A DNA stretch of 64,000 nt. Origin: Leptoclinus maculatus (Eukaryota; Chordata; Actinopteri; Perciformes; Stichaeidae). The position numbers and the translations under genes are program-made. Within the stretch, counting starts at the first letter, position 1. Each line of letters begins with the position of its first letter. Shown in pieces: positions 39,071 to 52,231 of this stretch. The notes under the pieces were generated by a model, which worked only from the letters and a program-made list of their open reading frames with translations, did no database searches and was not told where the DNA came from. The stretch spans positions 12,231,418 to 12,295,417 of the forward strand of contig JAVDOI010000019.1 in the NCBI GenBank assembly GCA_032191485.1, given 5' to 3'.

Positions 39071-39600
39071 CTTTTTATATCTGTTTCTTCACCTCATTTC
39101 TCTCCTGGGTGTCACTAAAATCTTATCATGTCTTCAATGCAACAAAGACAAACAAGACAGGATATAAAATCCTGTAAAAACACAAAATACAGGACAGAAT
39201 ATAAACATATTGGAAGGCAGGAGGCGTTTCACAGTGAAACTGAGCTGATTGTGCAGGTAATAAGGGACGTGATTATAGTAGCAGGCTGTTGCAGTATTCA
39301 CAGCCTCAGCAGGAACGAGGAAAGAAGCGGTGAGATAAGTGAGGGCAGTTCACTAAAGAGTTAGCGGAGCTCTGACAAAGTGGCCAGTGCGTGGGCGGCC
39401 AGGTGGGATCAAACTGAGAGCAAATCACATTACACAGGGTGCAAATTAAAAGCCCTATTCTTAGCGAGAAAGGTCAGAGTCATCTTGAGTCCATTTGAGA
39501 ATAAGCACCTGTTGTTTTCCCCAAAAAATAAATCGCTGTAATTCTCCTGATAAATATGTTCTCACACACAGTCTCTCTGCTCTGCAACAGTTGGAGGTTG

Positions 39601-39643
39601 ATGTGTGTGTGTGTGTGTGTGCGTGTGTGGTGGGGGGGGGGGT
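39601..39643. repeat. (TG)n microsatellite followed by a G-run
   Basis: About 10 TG units with one interruption, then a run of about 10 G. Confidence 0.85.
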
Positions 39644-41029
39644 ATGAAAAGACAGACCAGCAGGTGGAGTTAGAGGTGTGCTCATGATCTCTGGAGGAAC
39701 TCAACCTTATGAAGGAGCCTTGGCTTCTTATAACACAACAGGAGCGTGTACTGTAGACATGATGTAATACTGTCCCTGAAGCAGAACAGCTGAAGGGAAT
39801 TTGTCTCTCGGACTGCAGTCTGGAGAAAACACAGCATGACGGTGACTGATTTAATGACAGTGTACACTTAAACAGCACTGTCTGACTGAGGAACAAAGAG
39901 AGGACATTTCCGTGCCATCTAAGCTTTTTCTGTACGATGTCTGACACCCTGCAAACAAGTTTGCAAGTGAATGTATTTTTGTCTTTCATGCATCAGTTCC
40001 CCTGGCTGCATTTGAGGATCAATACGGTGCATAAACTGATAGAGGTTGTCAGCTAAAGTCTTACTCTATAACTGAAGATCATCTTCGTAATGGAAATCAT
40101 GAGCGTGTGTGTGGATGTAAGGCCGGCAAGGAACCACATCAGAGGATGTTTTTACCCAACTCACAGGCATCATTCTGATGTAACGTAACATAGGAATTGC
40201 TGTGGCTTAAACAAACACGACAGTGGAATTTTATAGTGACGTTGACAAATAATCTGTATTTTTTCCTCTTACCTATAGGGCTATTTATCCAGCTGATGTC
40301 TGCCTTCTCTCCTATATAATGGGACTACATGAAATTCTGCTCGTGGTGCTCAAAGCAACCCAAAAAAATACATTTTAAAAACTCAACGGCAATGTCTCTT
40401 TCCTATGGAAGCCCATTTCCGCCAGCAAAAAAAAAAATAAGATCACAAAAAAAAAAAAAAAAAAAAATAAGATCACAAAAAAAAAAATAGTAACTTAGTC
40501 TCATGCCTGACCTCATCCACAGGGTGAGTATTCGATATACATAGATGATCCGTAAATACACAGCCTGGCAGACGAGTGTGTGGCTTTAGGAGAAGGGAAA
40601 AGGAGGTCAGCAGAAATCTGCAGCAACCTCATGAGTGTTTATTTTCTTTATATTATTCTGTGACGGTGTAGCCCTGATTAAGGATGTTGTCTGCAGCTCG
40701 TGTGAACTCCACACTGATCTAAACCAACTCAATCATGGGATAACTTTACCCAGTATGGAAGAGTAGGAGGAAAAAACACTATTGAGTCATCAATGTTCAC
40801 ACAAATGCCAAAGATTCCCATGTGCAATATCTTACTGTTGTTATAGGTCACATCAAACACATATCTTCGATTTAAAGAATATATTTTGTTCTTCTTTATA
40901 TATGTGTATGCTATGGAAGCCCATTCCCGCCAGCAAAAAAAAAAAAAGATCACTAAAAAAAAGAAGAAAAAAAATAAGATCACTAAAAAAAAAAAAAAAA
41001 AAAAAATTGTAACTTAAAAAAAAAAAAAA

Positions 41030-41206
41030 TGGATTGTGAGTACATTGAAGACTTCTTTAAAACGTGGCTTTACAACACATGAAATACAGATGATGTTTCA
41101 CATGGATTGTACTGAGCAAACGCACCCTTGAATAGAAGCAGAGCTGCAAGAAGCAGCTCTGGAGTATAAAGAATGAAACCAATGTGGCTGAGGTGGCGAC
41201 CAATAA
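41030..41206 (+). repeat. Left arm of a large inverted repeat
   Basis: This 177-bp segment (from ATGGATTGTGAGTACATTG to GGCGACCAATAA) reappears as its reverse complement at 41478-41632. It carries about 22 extra bases (an internal AGCAGAGCTGCAAGAAGCAG insertion) that the right arm lacks. Apart from that the arms look nearly identical by eye. Confidence 0.85.
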
Positions 41207-41477
41207 ACAGCAACTGGAAACATCTTTTTTTTTTTTCTTTTTTGCTGACAGAGAAAAAGTAAAAAAAATATATATATATATTTTTTTTTTTTTGTGAATT
41301 AATTATTCTTTTTTTTTTGTGAATTCATTTTTTTTCTTTTTTCTTTTTTGTGAATTAATTATTCTTTTTTTTTTTTTTTTGTGAATTCATTTTTTTTCTT
41401 TTTTGTGAATTAATTATTCTTTTTTTTTTGTGATCTTATTTTATTTTTTTTTGCTGGCGTGAATGGGCTTCCATAGG

Positions 41478-41632
41478 TTATTGGTCGCCACCTCAGCCAC
41501 ATTGGTTTCATTCTTTATACTCCAGAGCTTCAAGGGTGCGTTTGCTCAGTACAATCCATGTGAAACATCATCTGTATTTCATGTGTTGTAAAGCCACGTT
41601 TTAAAGAAGTCTTCAATGTACTCACAATCCAT
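41478..41632 (-). repeat. Right arm of a large inverted repeat
   Basis: Reverse complement of 41030-41206 without the 22-base insertion. The 271-bp spacer between the arms is almost entirely T-rich, with repeated GTGAATTAATTATTC units. Confidence 0.85.
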
Positions 41633-42263
41633 TAATATGTCATAGCTGCTTCTATGACTGTTGTGTTAAAGTATCTCATAATTTCGACTTTCTATAGCAA
41701 CTGGAAAAATCTGGTCAGTGTTATGGTTACAGATGGATGCACCAAAAGTTTTTTTTTTTTTTTTGCTGGTGGAAAAAAAGTAAAATAAAAAAAAGAAAAA
41801 TTATTAGAATTATTATTATTTATTTTGTGGGTTGGTTTTTTTTTTTTTTTTTTTTTGTGAATTACATTTTTTTTTTTTAAGTTATTATTTTTTTTCTTTT
41901 TTTTTTTTTTTTAGTGATCTTATTTATTATTTTTTTTTTTTTTGTGATCTTTTTTTTTTTTTTTGCTGGCGGGAATGGGCTTCCATACTTTCCTGAATTA
42001 ATGGCCCGCTCACTCAATAATAATAATATTCCATTAGACTTGTTGGGAGCAGTTTTCCTATAAAATGTCAGACTATATGACGACATAGTCTTATTACAAG
42101 GTTAATGGAGACCTGAGCGCATTCAAAATATTATATGATACTCTTTGAGAAAACCATAGATCTACAAAACGTCAATTTGTCATGAGATTAGAGATTCAAT
42201 ATTGTTGTTTTTTTGACATATACACAATACATTCTCCAGTATTAGTAATAGCAGCCTCTACAC

Positions 42264-42328
42264 ACAGACATACTGATGCAGATGTTTCCACAGAGAGGCT
42301 GTGGAAACATCTGCATCAGTATGTCTGT
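42264..42328. repeat. Perfect 30-bp inverted repeat with a 5-nt loop
   Basis: The arms at 42264-42293 and 42299-42328 are exact reverse complements, separated by AGAGG. The left arm begins ACAGACATACTGATGCAG. RNA from either strand would form a 30-bp hairpin. I do not recognise it as a known microRNA. The perfect match suggests a recent inverted duplication or an element end. Confidence 0.95.
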
Positions 42329-43825
42329 TAACTGATCTCACACATGCCTCATAAGACGTATTCCTCTGAGCCTCTGAGGGGAAAGAGTCCCTCTGCACCT
42401 CATCATATAGCAATCACTGCACTAAAAGCTATTGGTCATTTTTTAAAACCTCCTCTAATCATCTTTTTTTTTATTACAGCACTTACTGCTGATGAAATCC
42501 TCAAGTTAATTGGAGTCCTGACACATTACTTTTCATTTGAGGGGAAATTAATGCTGCTGCAAGCTTGAACTTGGTGTTATTCTGGCTTCATGAAGTGTTT
42601 TGTGTTAACTAGAACCATCTTCGGGAGGAAACGTCCCAAAGCATCCTATCACACGGCATGGTTTTAGTGGCCATGGCAACCTTGCTGCTTGGACCTGTGA
42701 AATATGTTTAATTTCTTTGCGTGGTGCAGAGAGCCAGCAGCGACTCAAAACCAACGCGGCTGAATTGATGTCAAGTTGTTCTGGTTGAAGCCGGGCCGTC
42801 GGGCTCCGTGGCGAGGTCAAGTGCTCTCGTTGGTGCACGTTAATGGATGTGGAAGCACTCAGGTTACAGAAATATCCAGCAGGGCAAAATCATAACTCAT
42901 AGCTGAGTCACCTGCCGGTCCTGAAAGCTGCATTGAAACCTCCACATATTGAGTTTCTTCGTTTAACTTCCAGTACACGCAGTGAAGACAAACATCCACA
43001 GGTGTCTAATAATCAATGCTGAAAACAATCATTCGCTTTGGCCATTTTGTTCACAGACATGCTTTTTTCGATAAATGTCAAGTCCACAGCACAATATCCA
43101 GAGCACGCCATCATGAGAATTGTGGAGGACAGCTGCAGAGAGACAATCTGTGTTTGACCCTTCACTGTGCTGCTATTGTCAGCAGGAGTAGGACATCTAA
43201 TAACTACAAAAGCATGAAAGGGCTGCACACTGTAAATCCAGATTCCACCCTTTTTACACTGTAATTGCCTCTTATTCCTCTTTGTTGTTGGCTACTGCTG
43301 CAGCTCCCGCTATGCTTTTATGTGATGCCTTACATATTATGTCTACTGCTGTCTCTTCTCTCTGGAGGAAAATGGAATAAACAAAAGCTATCTGTCTTGT
43401 CACCTTGTTGCACGCGGCAGTTTAAAACAGTTTAAGCGATTATTTCTTTTTTTTATCACTTATTCTTTATTGCAACACCAACAAATTATAGATAATACAG
43501 CACGTTTCCAATTACATTTTGATTGTTTAACACAGCTACTCCTCAACCCTGCCAGCCAGACTTAGCGTGTTTTACCCCCAAGGGGAAAGATGAGAATCCT
43601 CATTCATAAGATGAACAGCTGAGTCCTTTGGTAACTGTACCCCCGTTAGTTCTGCTTAGTGCTTTACTCTGCCATTAATACTGCATTTATACTGTACGTT
43701 TCAAGGAATTTACCTCTTTAATTATTCTTTATACTATTCATGTATTTATATTAAACACACTTAAAAGAATAATAATTTACTTATATTCTCTACATATATT
43801 GTGTTTTATACAAAAACTGTAGTCG
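42329..43825. other. Gene-free stretch
   Basis: No coding or repeat feature that I can support. Frames are short and without domains. Confidence 0.5.
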
Positions 43826-44200
43826 TCGTGACGTTACCCATTGGTTTGTGGACGTTTTGAAGCCTTGAGTTGAGCATTTTGGCTGTCGCCATCTTGGTTT
43901 TTTGCAACCGGTGAATGGAAGTGACTATATTTGGACTGCGGAGGAATTACAAATCACAAAGTAGCCTCGGCCTAAAGCATACCCTGCTTTATGGTCTATT
44001 TTACTCTAAATGGACTATAATCTACTAAATGAACATCATGCTGTAGTGAAGAAGACTTGAAACTAGAGATTGAGACCATAAACTCATGTTTACAATGTTT
44101 ACTGAGGTAATAAATCAAGAGACTTCTATACAACCAGAGGAGTCGCCCCCTGGTGGACATTAGAGAGAATGCAGCTTTAAGGCACTTCAGGATTGGCTTC
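43826..44200 (+). repeat. Dispersed repeat, copy 1
   Basis: It shares a long near-identical core with 60796-61290, in the same orientation. Common blocks include CCCATTGGTTTGTGGAC, AACTAGAGATTGAGACCATA, GTTTACTGAGGTAATAAATC and CGCCCCCTGGTGG. It encodes no protein. It is a high-copy-looking teleost element. This copy lacks the GAAGTAGAGTCATTTTCTC stretch present in copy 2. Confidence 0.8.
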
Positions 44201-47200
44201 ACTTATCGGACCCGGAGCTTGCCGCCTGGTTATATATCGTAGCATTATGTACATCATGTCTAATTCTCGGTATCAGATGTGCTCTATGCCAGTGATTGAT
44301 CCTGACCAGCTCGTGATTCCTTTAAAAACACAACCAATGCCGACTGAAGACCAACAAATGCCGACCCTCTGCTCAGACTCTCGCGCTAGAAGAGCTTCTT
44401 TCAGTCTGAAGTGACAATGCAGAAACTTAAGTGCAGCCGAAGTGAAGAGTTTCAAACTCTTGTCGTCGAGCCTGCAGGATTCCCCGAGATCAATTTTGAA
44501 GGGATGACTGATCCCTTCATTAGCCGAGAGCTGAGGGAAGAGACGCTGAGACGGTAATATTTCATCACTCGGCTCCCTGCTGATGAGGGCTGGGAGATCA
44601 CATTCCTTTGTTATTACGTTATTTCTTATGTAACACACCTGACAGCGGGATAATTAATGAGATGGGAGCTCAGGTGGCAGGGTCCCCGAGGTGCAGGTTG
44701 AAATCCATGGCCTCATGCACGCCTGGTACAGCGGTATTCATCACATCACTATGCTCACTTTATCACCCATCTGCAAACGCATCTGTGATCTTTATCATAG
44801 TCTGACGACTATTTCACTCTTTGCACGCTCAGCATTCACTCAGCGTCCGTTAGATGTTGTCTTTATAGAGATTCACAAAGTGTATTTACATGTTAATCTC
44901 ATGTGACAACTGATTTACATACTGTGACAAGAGACTAGCAACCGTCACCACCGACTGCAGGCGGCGAGCGCTGCGTTTCTATTCCTAGACTGATGAGACG
45001 AGTCATTCGGCCCCGCGTGTCACCTCTGCCTCCTTAAGTTTAAGTTGTAGAAGGGAACACACCACAAATAGCTTTGTCCATCAGCCACGGAGAGAGCCTC
45101 CTGACACCGCATAATTACCCCGATTGTTAGGAAAGGCTAATAATAAAGCTGCGGCTGTCCTGTGGAGAGCCAATTTAAATGTTACTCTGGTGTGGAGAGA
45201 AGCCACGGCAACGCGAAGAGGCGGAGGGAGACGGAGCTGCAGATGAGCTGCAAAGTGCAGATGACTTTCGCTTGACGTTGACGCTTGACGTCTCAACAGC
45301 ATTTAGATTGAGATGACAAAGAGGAGGACAGAGTAACAACTGTTGGTGGAATACCGAGCACATTGATGTGGTGTCACTGGTCGCCATGTTGGAAGGCGGA
45401 TTAAGAGCCAATTACCTTCTTAAAAGCACAGAATGACAATCAAGCCTCTTTGAGTCTCTCAATCAGAACAATGACAAAAAGACGGACTTCCATGACGTCG
45501 TGAAGTAGCGTGTGTTCGTGGGAGTTGTTGTTCACGGACGAGGTCATATGTTAAAGTGTTATTGACCTTACGTTTAGTCACGCTAATTAAGGATATCGTC
45601 TGATGGTGATTTAGCTTTTTATTGGTTTAAAATGATCTGGTGAACTGGCTACTTGTGAAACAATCCGCTCTTACACGTCGTCTCTGAACTCCAGACTCAC
45701 ATCTCAAGGTTGCCAATCAGGCTGTAAACAATTAGCAGCACACTTTGATTTAGTTTAACAGCACAAAGTGTTTTTGTTAAGACGTAAGTGGTTGTGTGGC
45801 CTAAACCTAATGTGCGTTTGAAAGTCGTGCTGAGCGAACATTTGTGTCTGTGTACACAAATCAATAGATTACATAAAACAGGTAAAAGTACAATAAGTGC
45901 AGCAACAAAATACACAACGGTCAACGAACAAGGTTCTGTTTGCTCCGTAAATGTGTTGATGTGTTTTATATGTTACTGTTACATCTTTTAAACCTTTCTT
46001 TGCTCTATTTCCCACATTACTTCTTCTTATAAACTTTACTTCCACAAACATTACTTCTGCAGAAACGATAGACGTCAGATGGATGAAATTTAAAAAACCT
46101 TGACATAAACAGAACCTCATTTTAATGAGACACCTACTAACAATACTCACTCATAACTGGTAGAGAAACTTTGTTGAGGCAGTAAAAATAGACAGAATGT
46201 ATAAAAATACATGTTCTTTTGGAAGAAGATGTTATTCTTCCATCTAAAGACATAATTCAGACAATGGTAATATGTGTTCTACCTGGTTCAGTCACTCACT
46301 AATTGCACAGTTTCCTGAGCCAAAAGCATCCACTTGGTTTATCTCCTGCCAGGTGGAGCGCAGGGAAACCTAGCAACAGACCGAGCTCGTCTCTGCTGCT
46401 CTCAGATGATCAAGGAACAGACATCGTCACACTCACATACATGTGAACACACACACACACACACACACACACGTGAGCATCACATGCCACTCTCGGTTGG
46501 GTAGACAGGACACAGTGTGCCATGGGAAGCACATCACACACCTTGATCTCTCCGATACAACAACAAAACAACAGACGAGCATATTTTGGCAATTGTAATG
46601 TTTCTAAATCGGCCCAATTTTCTATGACACTGTGGGTCGGAGGAGCCAAAGCCAACCGCATTTAAAAGGCACACAAGCAAATGATTCATCTGTTAAACTG
46701 TGTCCTTTTGTGTTTGAACTATAAATATGCACTTTCCAAAGCCATTTTGTTTGTTTATGGTGTGAAGCGTTTATCGCTCCAGGAATCACATCCTGCACGG
46801 AGACAAGATAAAACATCACGTTCGGTTGTTGCTTCTTGGCAAAGACAGCACAGCAAGGTTTTGGAGGGACCGTGGGAAATGTGTTGACGGAGGTTTTGAA
46901 GGAAGAGAAGATGACAAATTCAATGTTCTTTTGTCCGCACTGTGCTTCAAACCGCTTTTTATTCTCTGCAATAACAAAATGATTCTGCAGGAGCTGGTGA
47001 TATCAATTCCAATACACAGACCCAACATGGACCAAAAACACGTTACAAAAAGTAAGCTGAACAATGGTCTTTAAGAAACTCTGAATGTCTGCAAACACAT
47101 CTACTTTAATAAATATTATTTAAAGAGGCAATCCAACAATTTAGTGTTGCACCTCCATAAAGATGGGAGACTCGTACCAGACAAAGTGTAGTCAAAATCA

Positions 47201-48539
47201 AGGAAAAGAGGGGCGACAAATACAGATTTTTCTCCGTAGTAGTATAGTACAAGCTCCAAAAACACTGGAAAATATGTTTCCCATAATGCAATGCTACGTC
47301 ATCTTTTTTAAACTTTGCTGACTTGCTTATTTGTTTGGAAGGTAGTGAGCGCGCAACATGTTTTTAGTTTAGATTTGCTGTTGTTAAAGCTACTAAAAGG
47401 AACTTTCATTTAGTGTTGTTTTTGGCGGCCCCTGTGGACAAACGTGGTACTGTTTCCGAGCACCAGAGTCCCTTTGGACAGTCTGCCCCGCTCAGTCCAG
47501 GTTCTGGATCTGACGTTTCTTCCAGAATTCAAGGTAACACGGGGTGAGTGGTTTATAAACTAATTGTCATTTTGTGGGTGAAGTATTTCTTTAAGTGTGA
47601 GCACAGTTTGATGAGCAAACCTCCAGTATCTCTGAGTCATAAATGTGAATCAAAACGTACATATGCTGTTTCCCACATGCTGCTCTATTTCTGCTTGTTT
47701 GCATACTGGTAACAGTTAATCTACACCCACAAGACACCGTGTGGATAATGGATTTGGACAAGAATCAAGAATGAAGACGCCGGATGCTGTCAGTGACTTT
47801 GCCAGAAGGACTTAATAAAGTATGAACAGTAATCACATACAGGGAATATTAACCATCTTGATCACGAAGCAAATGATTCAATTCTGCAGCTTACTTCCAT
47901 TTTTCCGCGAAAGGAAGCAAATTAAGGCTCCAACACTGTAACTGTGAAGGATGACTGTGGTAATTTGGTTCCTTAAAGAAGTCTCCGAGGAGCTCAATAG
48001 TCTGTAAATGTATGACGATGCGATCAAAGACGCCAAAAACAATTAATGTGAAAATCTTCAAATGTGTGAATGATGTGATTTGAGACGAGTCTGTAAGTGG
48101 GCGATGAGGAGAGGAGACTCTTGGTGTGGTTTGAGCTTAATCCAATTCACTCAATAAGCTGTAGCCTAATACGCTACAAGTGGACGAAGTGATATCTTCA
48201 CTTCGCTCTCTGGACGCACAACAAACCGGATCAGCTCGGCCTCTCTCTCCCGCTCCGGCTGATGAGATGTGGCAAGTTTCTGTCATAAATGTAATTATGT
48301 TCGTATTGAGCCTACCCTCCGCTGGCTGTCTGACTACAGGAGATCACATTACTGTCTCGTCCTGGAAGACTTGTCCTTCTGCAAACAAGAGACACTTCAT
48401 ATTTTAGTGTGCATGTGCTCACACCGTGTGTGTGCGCATAATTACACAGTTTGGACGGGTACTTGAAGGTGAATGCCACGTTTAGCGACGGAGGAATCGA
48501 TGAAGCTCAGCCCCCCCGACTCTGCTGGTGGCAACCATT
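44201..48539. other. Gene-free stretch
   Basis: No exon supported. It holds candidate conserved noncoding sequence at about 44590-44720 (GGGATAATTAATGAGATGGGAGC context) and a (CA)n run at 46448-46472. A dispersed-repeat fragment lies at about 47385-47480 (GGCGGCCCCTGTGGACAAAC). Confidence 0.45.
46448..46472. repeat. (CA)n microsatellite
   Basis: About 12 CA units. Confidence 0.9.
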
Positions 48540-48566
48540 ATATATATATATATATATATTATATAA
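48540..48566. repeat. (TA)n microsatellite
   Basis: A TATATA run of about 27 bp with one shift near its right end. Confidence 0.9.
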
Positions 48567-50863
48567 CGCTTAGAAAACAAAGCCACCGCACCTTCATGGC
48601 TCACGATATGTTGGACAGCTAATCAATATTTTGATATTAACAATAGATGAAATGACTTTGTGGTCTATCATTGTGACAAACCCACAGAATCACCTGACTC
48701 TGCAGTTCCCCTCAGCTCCACTGAGCGTTTTAGCATCTTTAAGCTCATTGTTTTGGTTTTACATGGTGTACATGTATGTGGTTGTATCTGGTTATGAATT
48801 ATAACCCTTGTATAATAGTTCAACATTTTGGGAAATTTTAATGAAATGTTAATAACGTGTAAAACTGCAACTGTAATCTAGTTCCCTGGAAACGTAACAG
48901 AGTGCAGGTTCGTTGGATGGGAACAACATTTTGTGGGCTAGTTTTCTGATGCTGTTGTGGGTTTATTTTATGACGAACACATTACAGATTGGGGCTTTAA
49001 TCATAATGAGAAACACTGCTGCTGCTAATCAGGACTTTAATATGAGAGATAACTTGAAGCTTAAAGAGGCTCAAATCATCTGTGCCTCGACCAAACACAG
49101 ACAAGCTGTATCGACAAAGAGTTCTTCATCCGCTCTTTTATTTACATTACGCTTTGTTCTTGCTGTATCCCGCAGCAGCGATGTGACGAAACTCAATTTG
49201 AGTAGGCAAATTTCATAATGTGAAACGCTGCAATAGATCTGTGATTTTTGCTGTTGTTGTTGTTCTTGTTGCCGATGACAGGTGAGAACACCTCAGGAAC
49301 ACTCGGCAGGCGGTGCTGGATTGGAGCGAGGCAAAGACCAACGGTGCGCTTCTCTAACAGCACTAGAGGTGTTTGACACATCAAAAGACAAACAAACGCA
49401 CACAAATCCCACTTCGTGCACTGAAGCAAAGTTTGGAAAGTTCGCTCAGGGTCTGGCTGCTAAATGATGATAGATTGCATGAAAGCATTAGATATAATCT
49501 TCTGCTGGATAATACATTGAGAATAGTCCTCATCAAATAAATATCAGAGAATGCATTGTTAATTAGGTCAACTTCTGAGGAAATAGAAATGAAAAAAATG
49601 TGGAAAAACAGCATCAAATATGCATGTTTCAAATTATTTTTCGAAAAAAGGTCAAGGTCTGCAACCAGTCAGCTTACGCTATTCACAAACAACAACAAAA
49701 GAAAAGCCTTGAGATCACAACAGAAAGGTCAGCCGCCGTCTACAGCCGGCTCGCTGCTGCTCCACTAAAACCTGATCGCTGTGCTGAAAGAAAAGCTGCA
49801 CGGTTCCCGCTGATGTCCTCATGTAGCCGCTGTGGTTTTCTATAAGTTATCAGCCCTGCGCTTTCAGAAAGAGGTGTTCTAATCCAATTCAAAGAAATCC
49901 ACTCAGCAGCAAAACTCAGAAGTCCCTCTTGTGCCGTCGCTCGGAGCGACACAAACGTCCCTCTGAGGACAAATGGGTCTCTGTAGAGTCTGACCCCCAG
50001 TGGCTAAACAGCATGTCTTTACCACCATGGCTTGATATAATGCCTGTGTTATTGCCATGGACGGCACAGACACGTAGGAGGCCCCCCCACTCTGTCGACA
50101 AACTCAAGCAGTCACAAAGAGTATGCTTCTGGACATCTTGCCTCCCTTATGCATCTATGTGTATTGCATGTCTTTGTAGTCACTGAGTCGTTTGTATCCG
50201 ATCTGCATCTATTTTTGCTCATTTTGTGTCTATTCATGGTGGTTCAGTACCCATTTTTAGTCGTTTTGCGTGTCTTTGTAATACATTTGGGTTGTTTGTA
50301 ATCGTTCATTGTTGGTCATATTGTGTCTATTTTCTTTTGTCATTTGCAGCGGTAGCGTCTGACACATAGACCCGGAGGTTGGCGACACTTTCACTCTGTA
50401 ATGCTTTAAAGGAATCGGCCTCCGGTTTCCTGTGTCAGTTCGGGGGCAGCCTGTCAATTCCCTGCTGAAGTTCCCTTTGGCTCTTCCCTTTATAGCAGCG
50501 TCGGTGCTGAGACAGCAGATACAGCAGGGCGAACAACATGTTTCATGTTGAAGGGTCAAAAGATTTTTGATGTGAAAATATGGGAACGTCTTGTTTTTTT
50601 TAAAGCGTAACTATTTTGACATTTACTGTAAGCTTGGTGCACATGATCTCACCGACACATGAATACAGAGGAGAGTGCCCAAATTACTAGTGAAAATGGG
50701 GAAGAAATATCGTGATATCTGCTGTTTTTTTCTGTCTCTCTTTGTGTGTCTGAGCTGTGAATGAACCGTAACGCGCTGTACTTTGATTCCAGGGACACTC
50801 AGCAGACACCTTTGAAGTTCAGCTCTAGCACCCCATTTCCTAAGGTCTGGCGCATCTGACAAC

Positions 50864-50903
<40 letters not shown>

Positions 50904-52231
50904 GTGAAGAAACTCCTCGTCTAGCAGGATTCGATCTGCAGACGTTTCTGCATCCTGTGCCACTTTTGATTGAGGAGCTCAAGTATTCAGCTGCCTGTTT
51001 TTTTTGTCCTGACTTTGTTTGAGGTGTTTCTTTCACTTACTTTCCCAATGTGATTGATTTCAAAGCCAAAACCCTGAACTCTGAGCTCTATTTTCCAAAA
51101 CAAGCAACAAGTTCTCGTAGCAAAATGACAAAATTGTTCCTTATTTCTTTCCAAAATAGACACTTATGTGCGTTTTCTGATCCGGACAACATGTCCTCCT
51201 TCTCTCCCTGCATTTGCTGTCTGCCGCTCTACTGACAAAATCAAATGAATGCAAAATGTCATTAAAAAAATGCTTGAAAAAATGATTTAGACAACCAAAA
51301 TTACTATAGAAAACTCCAGAACAAAGTCAAGAATATAAACAAAAGTCCTTTAAAGAATTCTAACACACAGATACTGCAAAAAAGGCGATTGAATCATTAA
51401 AATAAAGGGAAACTCTATGTATTGCATGAGCCACAAGTGAGGCTGTATCATCATCAAAACGACTGTAATTTAAGGACTTTAAGTATATACTTATTGCAGG
51501 TTTTTCCTTTTCTTCTCCTGCACTAATTAACTTAATTTGCTTGTGGATGTATGCCACCAACTGTAGGACATGAATACAGTTTTATATCTCACCTACGCTA
51601 CAGAATGTCTCAGATATGTCAACACAGATATGTGCGCCTCGCTTCCCGTTAATGAGATTCTGCAGCATGTCATATTTAGCTTGCTTGCAATTACCCCCTA
51701 ACCTCAATAATGTGTCGGCCTAGTGGGTTTACCAGGCGACGAGCAATCGCCAAAGCCACTTCATTAGCAATTATACATGCAGGAGAACTTGCGACGGTCA
51801 GGGTTGTTGTGGGAAGTTGTTGTTTGTCGACATTGATGCTTGTGGAGGAGAAGGGCAGGAGGGATTGCAGAGTGCAGCATTAGCTGTGGGTCGCAGACAG
51901 GATGCTGGCTCATTACTTCCTCGCACGGCTGCAGCGCCACACCGAGAGCAGCGGAGCCTCTCAGACACCTTGATTAGCTTGACAACCGGCTGCGTGTCCA
52001 TCAAAATGTGCTCTCGGGTGCGATGAAACGGTCGGGGCTGCGGGGGCCCCTGATGGATTTTGGGAAGGACAAAAAGGGGAAGTGAGCGGACATCCAGTAA
52101 TTGTATCGACGGTGCGCTCAGACCTGTTGGCAGCACACTGGATTTGTTTAAGAGGCAAGGCATGCAGCTCCTCTTCCACCTTTTGTCTTAGAATTAAAGT
52201 TATATTATCAAATGATTCATGGACGACAGCT
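48567..52231. other. Gene-free stretch
   Basis: No exon supported. It contains a (CA)n run at about 50870-50900 and an ATTA-rich block at about 51690-51790 that could be a conserved noncoding element. The GC-rich - strand frame at 51798-52163 has no domain and no splice context. Confidence 0.45.
50869..50900. repeat. (CA)n microsatellite
   Basis: About 16 CA units. Confidence 0.9.

Larger units (their letters stand above)
37861..40400. other. Gene-free stretch left of the inverted-repeat element
   Basis: Mostly AT-rich DNA with no supported exon. It contains the degraded AGTAAGTAAGTAC repeat at about 38855-39070 and a TG/G microsatellite at about 39600-39643. A 169-codon - strand frame at 39480-39989 is broken-up low-complexity sequence rather than a domain. 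Confidence 0.5.
40402..41987. mobile_element. Nested inverted-repeat element with A/T-rich arms, possible non-autonomous DNA transposon
   Basis: Four copies of a roughly 28-bp module (CTATGGAAGCCCATT, then CCGCCAGC and an A-run) are present. Two are in + orientation (starting about 40402 and 40911) and two in - orientation (41452-41476 and 41964-41987). They form an outer and an inner inverted pair, like terminal inverted repeats. Most of the interior is poly(A) or poly(T) with GATCAC or TGTGATC and TGTGAATTAATTATTC motifs. No transposase frame is present. Confidence 0.5.

Noticed and set aside
39480..39989. 169-codon - strand open frame
   Set aside because: It runs through a TG microsatellite and has no domain, no coding-like codon use and no splice context.
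42264..42328. Known microRNA gene
   Set aside because: Perfect pairing and a 5-nt loop are unlike a normal pre-miRNA, and I recognise neither arm as a known mature sequence.
51798..52163. 121-codon - strand open frame in GC-richer DNA
   Set aside because: No domain, no splice sites of note. The base composition alone explains the lack of stops.
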